NCBI RefSeq assembly: GCF_900090045.1
Contig: NC_041787.1
Location: forward strand, 1,446,001-1,510,000
Direction: 5' to 3'
Source of the DNA: Plasmodium malariae
Taxonomy: Eukaryota; Apicomplexa; Aconoidasida; Haemosporida; Plasmodiidae
DNA length: 64,000 nt
The notes under the pieces were generated by a model. That model saw only the letters and a list, made by a program, of their open reading frames with translations, was not told the DNA's origin and ran no database searches. Each line of letters starts with the position of its first letter. The first letter of the stretch is position 1. Positions 21,805 through 33,400 of this stretch are shown piece after piece. The position numbers and the translations under genes were made by a program.

Positions 21805-21895
21805 AAGAACAAAAATGAAGAAAATTAAAGAACAAAAATGAAGAAAATTAAAGAACAAACATGAAGAAAATTAAAGAACAAAAATGGAGAAATAA
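21805..21895. repeat. 23-bp array (GAACAAAAATGAAGAAAATTAAA)
   Basis: Four near-identical head-to-tail copies are followed by a poly-A run of about 32. The array is non-coding. Confidence 0.8.
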
Positions 21896-21898
21896 AAC

Positions 21899-21932
<34 letters not shown>

Positions 21933-22917
21933 ATTTTACTCCTAATCTCAGTATAATAATTCTAAAAGCGCATGCAAACCTTGAACCTTGCATGTATATA
22001 TTAAACAAGAAGAAACAAAGTAAAAAAAAAAAAAAGTATATAATGTAATATAATGCAATATATTATAATATATATATAATATAATAGTGCATAGCACTAT
22101 TATCCCATAAATATTATTATTATTTGCAAAAAATATAAATTTTTTTGTGTTAATTTTTTTTTTTTTTACACAAATTTTAATTTTAAGATCTTGAATAAAT
22201 TAAAATTTAACCACATAAGAAGGGCACGAACAGAATTATTTATTTTTAATATTTTCAATTTTTATCGCTTAAGAGTCCAAATCTTGGGATCATATAATAA
22301 ACCCTTTTTTGTGACCCATACCAATTAGAAGTTTTTTCATTAAAAAAAAAAAAATTGCACATATGTATTAATACAGTAAGTACACTTACATACTTATGCA
22401 CATACTTATATATTATACATTTTACAATGAAATTTTAAGAAACAAAAAAAACAATTGAACACTTGTAAGTGTACGTTACATTTTCGTTCCGTACCTAGGC
22501 CATTATACTCCATTCACCATGCCTCTTAAAAATGTACATACGAGTTAGAGGTTTATTCTTTTTTTACATATATTGGGAGAACAAGAATATACAGAATTTA
22601 AAAAAAAGCAAAAAAAAAAAAAAATGATTTTTTAATGGTATAAGTTAAGGAGTATAGTTTTATCTTTTTTTTTTTTTTTTATTAATTTTGCATATATATT
22701 ATGTTCACATGCAGTTTTAACATATACTTTATTATATAGTCTTTTTTTTTGATTTTTTTTTTTTTTTTTCTTAAGTTATGATTTAACCGAAGTGCTGTTG
22801 CGTGGAGTGTCAAACTCGCTTTTTTTATGATTTTCTAGCATGCAGATAGATCTATATATATAAGTGTCAAAATTAGGAAAAAATATTTTTGTTTGTACTC
22901 GAAAAAGGGAAAGCATT

Positions 22918-23175
22918 TTTCTTCTATTTTCGTCTATATTCTTCTATTTTCTTCTATTTTCTTTTTTTCTTCTATTTCTTTTCTTTTCTTTTTTTTCTTC
23001 TTTTTTCTTTTTCTTTTTTCTTCTATTTTCTTTTTTTCTTCTATTTTCTTTTTTTCTTCTTTTTCTTTTTTCTTCTATTTTCTTTTTTCTTCTATTTTCT
23101 TTTTTCTTCTTTTTTTTCTTTTTTTTTTTTTTTTTTTTCTTTTTTCTTCTCTTTTTTTTTTTTTTTTTTTTTTTG
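22918..23175 (+). repeat. Pyrimidine tract (TTTTCTTCTA-type)
   Basis: About 260 bp consist almost only of T and C, built from TTCTTCTATTTTC-like units. It is non-coding and reads as Phe/Ser peptides in every plus frame. Confidence 0.9.
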
Positions 23176-23589
23176 TGTGTATTCCCTTTTGTGTAAAACG
23201 TTGCAACTGTAGCAATATAATCTAAAAAAAAAAAAAAATTTCTTTCATCTTTTTTAAATTTAATTGTATAAATAACTGAAGGAGATCGTACTTGACAGGT
23301 TTCGCCTTATGTGTATACATGTTTTCGAATATTAACCCGCATATGCATATACATATGCTTATATATGCATTTGACATAACCGTGTGAGGGCAGAACTACT
23401 AAAACTTTTCCTTAACGGATGGAAAGCTCTCCCAGTATTTGCCAAAAGTAGGAAAAAAGTACGCTTTTCAATAAAACTGTTAAGTTAAAAAAAAATGAAA
23501 CAATAGAAAAATAAAATAATTTTAAAATAATTTATCCATTTAAAAAAATAGAGGACAAAATGGTGCAACTACGTAATAACGTAACGACA

Positions 23590-23716
23590 TAATAACATAA
23601 AGACATAATAACATAACGATATAATAACATAACGATATAATAACATAACGATATAATAACATAACGATATAATAACATAACGATATAATAACATAACGAT
23701 ATAATAACATAACTAC
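23590..23716. repeat. 16-bp array (ATAACGATATAATAAC)
   Basis: Seven to eight copies of ATAACGATATAATAAC lie head to tail, flanked by diverged ATAAAGACATAATAAC copies. It lies about 2 kb upstream of PANK1. Confidence 0.9.
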
Positions 23717-25705
23717 ATAATGGCAAAATGTTAAAATAAAAAAAAAAAAAATTTCACGATGCAACAGGAAAACATAAAAGTAAAAACGGAGGTATACTGA
23801 AATTTATTTTATATTTTAAAAAGTTTATGAAGGGTTTATGTTAAATGCTTCGATGAAACAACGATACTATTTCAAATGGCTTAAGTGCATCGTCCCTATA
23901 TTGCCGCTTACGTAATTAAACGAACATCTTCTATACCCGTATATTTATGTGTATGTGTAAACATATGTACGCATTTATACGTTCAAATGTGTGTATATTT
24001 CTTTATTTGTGTAGGAAATAAAATATTTCCAAAAGCAACAAAGAAAAAAACTCATTATATATATATGAAACATATATTTAAAAAATTTTTATATATCCAT
24101 TATGAAAAATTTCATATATTTATTTGTGATTTAGCTTTATGTTTTTTCTCAACTCGTTAAAGTATCTTTTGGGTCATTCTATGATGGCTTTTTCAATTTT
24201 CCCATGATACGCGATAATATAATATATTTTATTTTTTTCCGCTTCAATTATATGCCTTTGTATTCCCCTCACATATTAAAAAGAGCATTTTTTTTTCCAG
24301 TTGTAAAAAGAAAGAATGAAATGGAACAAAATAAAAAAAAAAAAAAGTGGACATAATGAAAATAAGAATTATGATATGAGATACTATATCATATAACATA
24401 ATGTACATTACGAAAAATGAAAGAAAAAAAAATTGTAATAAATGGGACCAACTAGCGAACAGTTCTTTAAAAAAGAGAATAATTTATATCTAGTGTTTAA
24501 GCACTCTAAAGCGAATATTTGATTCTTCACCTTAACACAGGCAGGTGCACCATGAGCTGTAATAGTGCGAGGGTTACATAATTTTTTTTACCATAACAGG
24601 TATGAATGTATTGACATATGTATGTACTTACGTATGCATGAATGGATGTTTGTACAAATGTGCGCACTCTACAACTCATACAACCAAAATGGTTAGAGAA
24701 ATGCATTAAAGGAAATAAGAAAGATATGCCTTGCGATCATAAAAAAAAAAAATAGTACTCCTTATAAGGTGTTTTTTGTACATACTTTTATACATACAAA
24801 AAGACCACTGCTACAGGATCTGTAAGTACTACAGTGCAGGTTTAAATTTTTTGCTAGTTTATATGCATATTCTTACTCAAATGATTAAGTTATTTCCCTA
24901 TCGTGTCAAAGAAAAGCAAATATGGAGTTATACATACATACATACATTATATATAAATATACATATATATATATTTATGTATGGTAAAAAAAAATATCTG
25001 ACGGATTTTAAACAAATGAAAATGTGCAATTTATCCTACGAGGGATTGCAGATGAAATCGCTTTTTTTTTTCGTTCCTCTGTTTGTCATCTTGTTTTTGT
25101 TAAAATTGAAATGTTGGCATTATGAACATATATATATATATATGTGTATGCAGGCGTATTCCTTCCTAAGTACATGCATATACTTGAACATTCAAAAAAA
25201 AAAAAAAAAAAAGATGGTTACATAAAGAGGGGCCCGCCCACCTCCTGATGGTCTCCTTGTAAAAAACGAAACTGCTTAAGGCACAAAATAAACATAAAAT
25301 GAGAAAAAAAAAAATATACATATAAAAACTTATGCATATATATATATATATATGCACACAAACATATATACACATACGCGTATATTTAAATGTATATGCG
25401 CTTACGCATTAGTGCGCATCTGTGTTTCTTGCCATACTCAAGCACTTCGAGGAGAAAAGCCGCTTTTTATTCTAGTTGAAAAAAAAAAAAAAAGAAAAGA
25501 TACATTAAGTACAGTAAGAACGGTATGTTTAGCACAGCAAGAACAATAAAGTTCAATAAACTCGTTACAACAAAAAATTCTTAAAATTTTATTTATCCTT
25601 TCGTAGCGAATAAATTAGCTACACGTTAGTTATCATCATAGAACAAAAAGAAGAAAAATCTATCACATGGCGAAATTTGCTTTGTTATTTTAAAAAAGCA
25701 GTAAA

Positions 25706-28700
25706 ATGAGCGCACATATCCGAAATAGCGTACTTGGTAACTCTAACGCAGAATTAGTAAAAAAAAGAAATGCATACATGAACAATGCACATGAATATGT
25801 GGAAAACTTTGGGAGGAGAAGGTACATGTATAAGTTAGTCAACAGAAGCAAAGGAAGTGTCAGTGAAAGTGATATTACCGCGAACAGCATTAACGGGGGT
25901 AGTTACAGCGCGAATAATATTAACGGGGGTAGTTACAACGCGAATAATATTAACGGGGGTAGTTACAACGCGAATAATATTAACGGGGGTAGTTACAACA
26001 CGAATAATATTAACGGGGGTAGTTACAACACGAGCGCGCTAGATATCGGTGGAACGCTAATAAAAGTTGTGTACCTAAATGATGAATACGTAAGAGCAAA
26101 GAGCGAGGAGGTATCTAATGAACCGTTAGCAATAGAAATAGAAGAGAACAAATATTTGTATGTAAACTTTTTTAACATACATGATTTAGAAGGTACATTG
26201 GATTTCTTAATAAAAAATGATTTAATAAAAAAAAAAATTATGTTAACAGGAGGAGGTTCACATAAATATTATTATAGTATAATTGATAAAATAGTTAAAG
26301 AAGAAATTCGTAAGAGAGTAAAAATTGCAAATGAGAACTACTTATTGTATGTATGGAACTACTCTTATGATGAAGAAGCTTTTGTGTTATATGTTGAACT
26401 GTGTATAGAAAGAGAAGAAAACAATGAAAATAAAATAATTTTTAATAAAGAATTTCTTTCAAAATTTAAGAATTATGAAACTATTAGAGTGTATTTATTA
26501 AAATGTATTACATGTAATGATAAAATGGATGTCTCTTTAGAATACAATCCTAATGAAGTAGGATGCCACAGTCTTTATACGAACGATGATCAAAGAGAGC
26601 AAATAGAAGCTTGCCATTATAGTAGGAATGTAACTAACGCTAACAATGACAATGTCTTTGTTAGAAACATTAATTGCGTTAATTGCTTGTCTTTCAAGAG
26701 AGATTTAATTGTCGAGTGTTTCCGAAAAGACGAAATGAGTTGTGTTATGAAAGGAATATACACACTGTTTAATGTAAAGAAATCCATTGTTACATATAAC
26801 AGTTTGTTAAGAACAGAACTACCTGTACAAATAAAACATCCTTATTCACCTTTTATAATTGCAAATATAGGGTCAGGTATTTCTATTTTAAAGTCAAACG
26901 GGCATGGTTGTTATAAGAGAATATCTGGTACAGCTATTGGAGGTGGTACTCTTATGGGGATTGCACAAACGATATTAGAAAAAATATCCTTTGAACAATT
27001 AATAAAATTAGCATCTAAAGGAACGACAAATCTTGATTTGAAAGTAAAACATATGAGAGAGGATGCATCTGGTAGTACTTGTATTAATGGACATGCTTTG
27101 GCAACTAGTTTTGGGAATGTTCAAAAAATTTTAAAAAAAAAAAAAAAAAAAAAAGGAGAAGGAGAAGGAGAAGAGAATTATAAAAACCAAGAAATGAACC
27201 GAGATATAGCTAGAAGTTTAATCAACATGGTTTCTTACAACGTCGGATACTTGGTTTGTTTACTGGCGAAAATACATAATGTGTTTAGGTAAATTTTTAA
27301 CACACACTTGATGAAGTGCCCAGCAAATATACACATGCGCACGCACATAAAACAAATATAGTACAGTATAGTACAATATGGTACAGTATAGTACAATATG
27401 GTACAATATAGTACAGTATAGTACAATATGGTACAGTATAGTACAATATAGTACAGTATAGTACAATATGGTACAGTATAGTACAATATGGTACAATATA
27501 GTACAATATAGTACAATATAGTACAATATAGTACAATATAGTACAATATAGTACAATATAGTACAATATAGTACAATATAGTACAATATAGTACAATATG
27601 TACAGTATAGTACAATATAGTACAATATAGTACAATATAGTACAATATAGTACAATATAGTACAATATAGTACAATATGGTACAGTATAGTACAATATAG
27701 TACAGTATAGTACAGTATGGTACAGTATAGTACAATATGGTACAATATAGTACAATATAGTACAATATAGTACAATATAGTACAATGCAATGTAACATAA
27801 TATTATACGCATATCCGTACACGCTTCTTATGTGGTTGACGCATCATGGATATTTGCAGAGAGAACCAGTTTGTATCTGTACAACATATGTGCACCATGT
27901 GCAATTTGTGCACTCTTTTTTTTTTTTTTTTTTTTTTTTCCATTTTCTTATCCATTTATTCCTCCATCTACATCTTCATTTCCATTCCCTTTGTAGAATA
28001 TTCTTCTCGGGGAAATATGTAAGCAATCATGAATGTATAATGGAATCCTTGACAAATGGTGTGTATTATTATTATCGTTATTATGGTTTAAACACAACGG
28101 AGGTGTGTGATACCCCCGATGATAAGCAAATAAATAACATGCGTATACGTGAAGACAAGGACAAGGATAATGCACGGTACGACAAGAAAAATGCCTACAA
28201 ACAGGTCAGTCCGTACCCATCTCACTATTCGGTAAGAATAATTCGGAAAAAAAGGAAAAAATAATGAAAAAAAAAAAAAAGGGAAGACGCGGTTCTCTTG
28301 CATATATGGAAACTGTTTTACGTGTTAACTTGTGTATATACATACGTACATATGTACGCGTATGTATGAGCATGAATGTGTTTTTAAACTTCATTAGTTA
28401 TGTAGTTACCATTTGTTTTTAGTGGTTATTATGCAGTTCTTGCCTTCCCCACATAAGTATATGTGTATGCAAATATATATTCCAGTTATTATGGCAAAAA
28501 TTAATATGATTTGTTCTAACAAAACTTTTTTTTTTTGCTTCATTGCTTATTTCCTTTCTGCTTTTTTTTTTTTTTTTTTCATTTAATACAATTGTTCATT
28601 TCCCCCGTATTGCGCTATCCCCTTGGGATTAGTAACAGCCTGTATGAGGTAATATTTTTTCTTTTTTTATTTTTTTTTAAGAGTAACGATGATAAAACAA

Positions 28701-28780
28701 TTAGTACGGGACAACTTCCAGAAGTTTTATTCCTCAAACATGATGCGTTTTTAGGAGCCATTGGATGCTTTTTCTCCTAG
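25706..28780 (+). CDS. PANK1: Pantothenate kinase 1 (eukaryotic type II)
   Basis: The enzyme phosphorylates pantothenate (vitamin B5), the first step of coenzyme A synthesis. The exons are 25706-27288, 27997-28204 and 28682-28780, by GT-AG sites and matching phase, giving about 629 residues. LDIGGTLIKVVYLND near residue 111 is the ATP-binding start of the type II/acetate-kinase fold. MLTGGGSHKYYY, ANIGSGISILK, and ISGTAIGGGTLMGIAQ near residue 410 are further core motifs. Exon 2 opens with RIFFSGKYVSNH and exon 3 carries VLFLKHDAFLGAIGCFF, both matching the usual C-terminal end (LFLxHEGYxGAxGA). Oddities are an N-terminal extension ending in five NGGSY repeats just before LDIGG, and a 429-bp decanucleotide array filling most of intron 1. 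The small C-terminal exons are my reconstruction. Confidence 0.92.
25886..26036 (+). repeat. 30-bp coding repeat in PANK1 (ANNINGGSYN)
   Basis: Five copies of ATTAACGGGGGTAGTTACAA plus CGCGAATAAT encode a ten-residue unit with core INGGSY. The array ends only a few residues before the catalytic LDIGG motif. The copies are almost identical at DNA level, which suggests recent expansion. Confidence 0.93.
27357..27785 (+). repeat. Decanucleotide array (GTACAATATA) in PANK1 intron 1
   Basis: About 43 units of GTACAATATA, with GTACAGTATA and GTACAATATG variants, span 429 bp of the 708-bp intron. One 9-bp unit near 27591-27600 shifts the register. Every unit contains the palindrome GTAC, so the array is close to self-complementary. 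The YCTILYYIVL-type peptides it encodes in minus frames are spurious. Confidence 0.95.
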
Positions 28781-29489
28781 TTTTTTTTTTTTTTTTTTTT
28801 ATTTATGCATGAGCGAGCATTTACCTCTTATGAAATAAATGAACATGTGTATCCGTGTGTATAAGTGTATACCAGCTTTTGTTGATAATTTTCTGTTACC
28901 TGTTAATTTGTATTACGGAAATTTTCATGAACATAAGGTATTATGGAAATACTAACATGATTTTGCAAAAGTATACCTGGTCAACCACTATGACTAGTGA
29001 ACTTACGTGGGACCTATTTTTCCGTACGCTTATAAATAAGGCTTTGTATGATACTTAAGTGGGAATAAATGGATACATACATATTTGCATGCGCGTATGT
29101 TTGTTTGTATATGTGTGTATATGTGTATGTGTATATATGTGTGTTTGTATATGTGTATATATGTGTGTGTGTATATGTGTATGTGTGTATATGGGTATGT
29201 GTATATGTGTATGTGTGTATATGTGTATATGTGTATGTGTGTATGTATGTATGTATGTGTGCGTCCCATGATGTGTTGTGTTTACCACTTAGCGCACATC
29301 AACACTCCTTTTCTCCTATCAATTAGCTCTGCTATGTGAACATATATGTATCTGTGCATGCTTCCCTTTTTTTGCGAATTCAATGGTTTCGAAATTTTCT
29401 ATTATTATCGAATGGAATGAATTACTACTTGCGTATGAAAGCTCCTTATTTTTACGCGTTTGAAAGATTAATTTTTAATTTTTTAGTGA

Positions 29490-29674
29490 ATTGCTTTTTT
29501 TCCGATTTTTTCCTTTTTTCTTCCTTTTTTCTTCCTTTTTTTGTTTCTTTTTTTTTTCTTTTTCTTTTTCCTTCTTTCTTTTTCCTTCTTTCTTTTTCCT
29601 TCTTTCTTTTTTTCCTTCTTTCTTTTTTTCTTTCTTTCTTTTTTTCCTTCTTTCTTTTCTTTTATCCTTTTGTT

Positions 29675-29706
<32 letters not shown>
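29490..29706 (+). repeat. Pyrimidine tract (TTTTCCTTCTTTC-type)
   Basis: About 215 bp are nearly all T and C, made of CCTTCTTTCTTTTT units that end in T26. It is non-coding. Confidence 0.9.
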
Positions 29707-30232
29707 CATTCCCGTGCAATAATTAAAAAGGATAGGATTCTCAACATATTATTTGCTTCCTCCCTTTTGCCAAATGTATTTTACTATAATTTCTTTAAAT
29801 TACTAAAAATGAAGAATAAACAGTTAGCAGTTCAAAACCTTAAGAATTAAATAAACAAAGATGGTGAAAATAATAAAGCAGATTGAGATCGTACATTTTA
29901 TAATTCTTAATATTAGCTAGCTCAAAAAAGAAAGAATAAAAAATAAAATAAAAAATAAACTAGCAAGCAAACAATCAAAAAAGCAAACAATCAAACGAGC
30001 AAACACACATACGCACATACACACATATATACATACACACATACACATATATACATATATACATATATACATACACACTATATATATATACACGCATATG
30101 CAAGAAAAAACTGGGCTTCACAGAAAAACATGTTTTAGTCCTTTCAAAATAAGCCGTTAATTTGACTTCCGCGGGTGAGTAAAAACGAGTCATTCACTGA
30201 AGAAGCGAGTGGCATATTCTGTGCACACACCA

Positions 30233-30432
30233 AGCACTGTAAATATTGCAAACGTTGCAAACACTGCAAACGCTGCAAACACTGCAAACGCTGCAAACAC
30301 TGCAAACGCTGCAAGCACTGCAAACGTTGCAAGCACTGTAAATATTGCAAGCACTGTAAATATTGCAAGCACTGTAAATATTGCAAACGTTGCAAACACT
30401 GCAAACGCTGCAAACACTGCAAACACTGCAAA
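30233..30432 (+). repeat. 9-bp array (TGCAAACAC/TGCAAACGC) upstream of the GPHR-like gene
   Basis: About 22 copies of a 9-bp unit alternate between CTGCAAACA and CTGCAAACG, with TGTAAATAT variants. They end about 50 bp before the ATG at 30484, so they are probably in the 5' untranslated region. The array is GC-richer than its surroundings. It encodes CKHCKRCKH-like peptide on the plus strand without an ATG, so I do not call it a gene. Confidence 0.92.
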
Positions 30433-30483
30433 CATAGTGAGGGCTTTCCTCATGGGGGGAATAAACTGTAGAGGGCTGCAAAT

Positions 30484-33400
30484 ATGATAAGCTGGACAGC
30501 CGTGTTTTTGTGCCTCTACCACTTAGCATTGTCGGTGTTGGGGTCATTGTTTTTTGAAAATTATTTGTTCAAGGATTTTGATAACAGCTTTAGTCTTGTA
30601 AAAATAATTTTCTGTTTTTCTTTTGTTCTATGTCTATCATTGTTGTCTATGATTGTATTTGAAATACTTGGTTTCATAACAACAAGTCTGAAGCTGTTTA
30701 TATGGTATATTGATATAACTCTTTTAATTTTGTTTATTTATTTAATAATCCCTGTAAGTTTAATATATACATACATTACATTTGAAGATGAAAAGACAGC
30801 GAATAGTTTATTTAAATTTAAATATTTTTATACTGCACTAACTAAGATGAAACATAAGAAAAAAAAAATATACCTGCCTGATGAAGATAAAACAAATTTT
30901 ATGAGGAAATTAGTGTATGTTAGTGAAGACTTAATATTAAAAATGAAAAATTATAATAAAAAAATAAGAAATAGAAATAAACAAAAGATATTAAAATTTG
31001 TAGTTGGTTGTATTTTTTTTTTACCAATAATATGGTTTACTTTTTATAAAATTTCAATGATTACATTAAAGAACAATAGTGATGTATATGACAAATCAGA
31101 TATATATGATATAGGTAATATATTACAAGAAAAATTTAAACTAATAAACAAAGAATTTGCTGAAGAGTATGATACTAATAATGAAAATAGTCAGAATTTT
31201 CTTTTCATCAAAATAATCAAAAATTTACTGATATATATATCCGTTACAGGGATGACAATAGTTAGTGCCTTTTCTGCATTTACTAGTTTATATTCACCTT
31301 ATACGAACATAAGTAATTTTTTTTTTTTTGTAACTCTTAAAAAAGTAAAAATCATTGAAAAGAAGATTATGTTTATTACTGACGAGTTAGCATCAAAAAA
31401 AAAAATGCTTTTGTTACATGATTACCCACATTTAATTAATTTATATTCTAAAAATGTACATTATAATGAATCTTGTTTTTCAAATAAGCTACATTCTTAT
31501 AATAACAGGAATAGACATAACAACTACACTAAAAACCTACATTTTGATAAAACCTCTTCTTTTTATAATACTTCCGCCAATACGAATAACTACTCTTTTG
31601 CTCAAAATGTATGCCTGAATGGATGCGAAAATTTTACCGATAATACTTTTAACTACACCAATAACAATGATACAATAAATCGGTACGTCGACAATTCCCC
31701 CCATAATTGTTATGGCATTTTGACATACCACATAGATGATAACTTCAATGTGGAAACGATGCATAGTCACAACGACCATGTGAATCACTGCGGACGGGAA
31801 AATAAACATGGTTTGAAACATACAGGGGGGCACAAGAGGGAAGAAGCAGAGGGAGTGGTAATGCCAATGGCAAGGATAGAGCCATTGAACGGTAATGGTA
31901 ATGTGAACGTGGGTATACGAGATAGCGGAAAAGAGCAAATAAAAAGCAGAGAAAACAAGCAAAGAAAGCAAAATGAAGAAATCGAATACATACATTTTAA
32001 ACCGTTCAAAAAGTGTAACTTATACTTGGGTAGTCACAAGTCAATATACAAAAACATATACGAAACGTTCATAAAAAAAGAAAAGAATTTTGGGGGGATA
32101 TTTAACTTGAATGGAGGGTATGATGAGGTGGAAGGGGTAGTAGTCGAAGAGAAGAAGGAAATGGAAATGTTGGAGAAAAAAATGGATATGTTAGAGAAAA
32201 AACAAAAAATAAATGTATTGAATCTAACGAGTCCACATGAAGAATGTAAAGAAACACATGTAGAAAATCATCATATGTCTATTCTAAACAATAATAGAAG
32301 AGAAGTAGAAGTGGATATAAGTACTAGAAGTAGTAGTAGTAACCGGTTTAGTCCCTTTGTCGAATATATTAATAGCACTAATTCGTTGTATAAACGGAAT
32401 GTTAAATCTACGAATTTGATGGAGAATAATAATAATAATGATAATTGTATTAATATTAATGATAATAGTACTAATAATAATATTAATAATAATATTAATA
32501 ATAATAATATTAATAATAATAATAATAATAATAAGTATGTGGATTATAAAAAAAAATTTATTTTTTTCAAAACGACAGAGAAAGAAGAGGAAAGAGAAGC
32601 ATACGACGTAGAACATAATGAAGAGACGAAAGAGATAAGCAGTTGTAATGATGGGGAAGAAAAAAACAAATCCATCTTTCATAAATATAACAACACAGTA
32701 CATTCTTTTAAAAACTTATTTAGACATTTTGATACTTTACCACAAGATATTAAACACAAGGAGAGTAAGAGTATAAACCGGAGGTATATATCTGCTTTTC
32801 TTTTTAATAGTTTTCAAAAACCATATAAAACTTTTCAAAGTGTTAAGGAATTTTTTACAGGTAAAAAAGCAAATGTTAATAAAAAAAATAAAGAGATATT
32901 AATACAAGACATAAAAGCATTAGAATATATGGCTAAGAATTTATATTTCTTACTAGATGAAGTAATAAAGGAACAAATACGAATAAATCAGAGTACAACT
33001 TTTTGTGGTATTTTCTTATATTTATTAGGAATAATAATGTCCATATTATGTATATATAAAATTGTAAAAACCTGTTATATTATTTACATGATAGAAATAT
33101 ATTATAGGTTTATATCAACCTATAGCAGCGGACATGTGTTAATGCTATTTTATTCAAGAAATATGAATATTTCATTTATAAATGATCTCAAAAATGTACT
33201 TCATATAGTTCATATTAATATTAATTTAGATAATTATGTCATCTCAATAACATCTATTTTGTTATTATGTTTTATTTTTACAAATTTAAAAACGTTTATG
33301 GAAAAAATTATTAAATTACGATATTCTACAAAATCGTCCTTATACTCCAATATTGCTATTTTGGTCATGTGCGAAATTATGGACCTATACTTTTCCGCTT

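Larger units (their letters stand above)
20607..25705. other. 5.1-kb divergent intergenic region between P113 and PANK1
   Basis: It must carry the promoters of both genes. No gene was found. Contents include poly-T at 20889-20910, (TA)n near 21175-21197, a GAACAAAAATGAAGAAAATT array at 21805-21890, poly-A at 21899-21930, a pyrimidine tract at 22918-23175 and a 16-bp array at 23590-23715. Several less AT-rich islands (22205-22330, 22480-22560, 22785-22850, 23280-23450, 24530-24600) do not translate into anything protein-like. They could be untranslated exons or non-coding RNA. Confidence 0.55.
28781..30483. other. Intergenic region between PANK1 and the GPHR-like gene
   Basis: Contents are a T-run (28783-28800), GTGTATATGTGTAT repeats (29098-29262), a pyrimidine tract (29490-29706), ACATACACACATA repeats (30000-30090) and a 9-bp array (30233-30432) just before the next start codon. 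Non-repeat stretches (28830-29060, 29300-29480, 29710-29900) show no protein-like frame. Confidence 0.55.

Noticed and set aside
24776..25225. 149-codon frame in the gap before PANK1, part of which looks like a membrane segment (SLFFFVPLFVILFLLKLKC)
   Set aside because: It has no start with protein-like context; most of it is TATACATA repeat, and no splice sites connect the better part to other exons.
20607..25705. Centromere candidate in the longest gene-free stretch
   Set aside because: Plasmodium centromeres are roughly 2-kb blocks of extreme AT content. This region has many GC-containing islands and mixed repeats.
27235..27822. Three overlapping minus-strand frames of 170-195 codons rich in Tyr, Cys, Ile and Leu
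   Set aside because: They are translations of the decanucleotide array in PANK1 intron 1; the 10-bp unit is open in every frame.
30175..30471. Cys/His/Lys-rich frame (CKHCKRCKH) resembling a zinc-binding protein just upstream of the GPHR-like gene
   Set aside because: It arises from the 9-bp array, lacks an ATG, and all three frames on each strand give equally regular peptides. It ends before the GPHR-like ATG.
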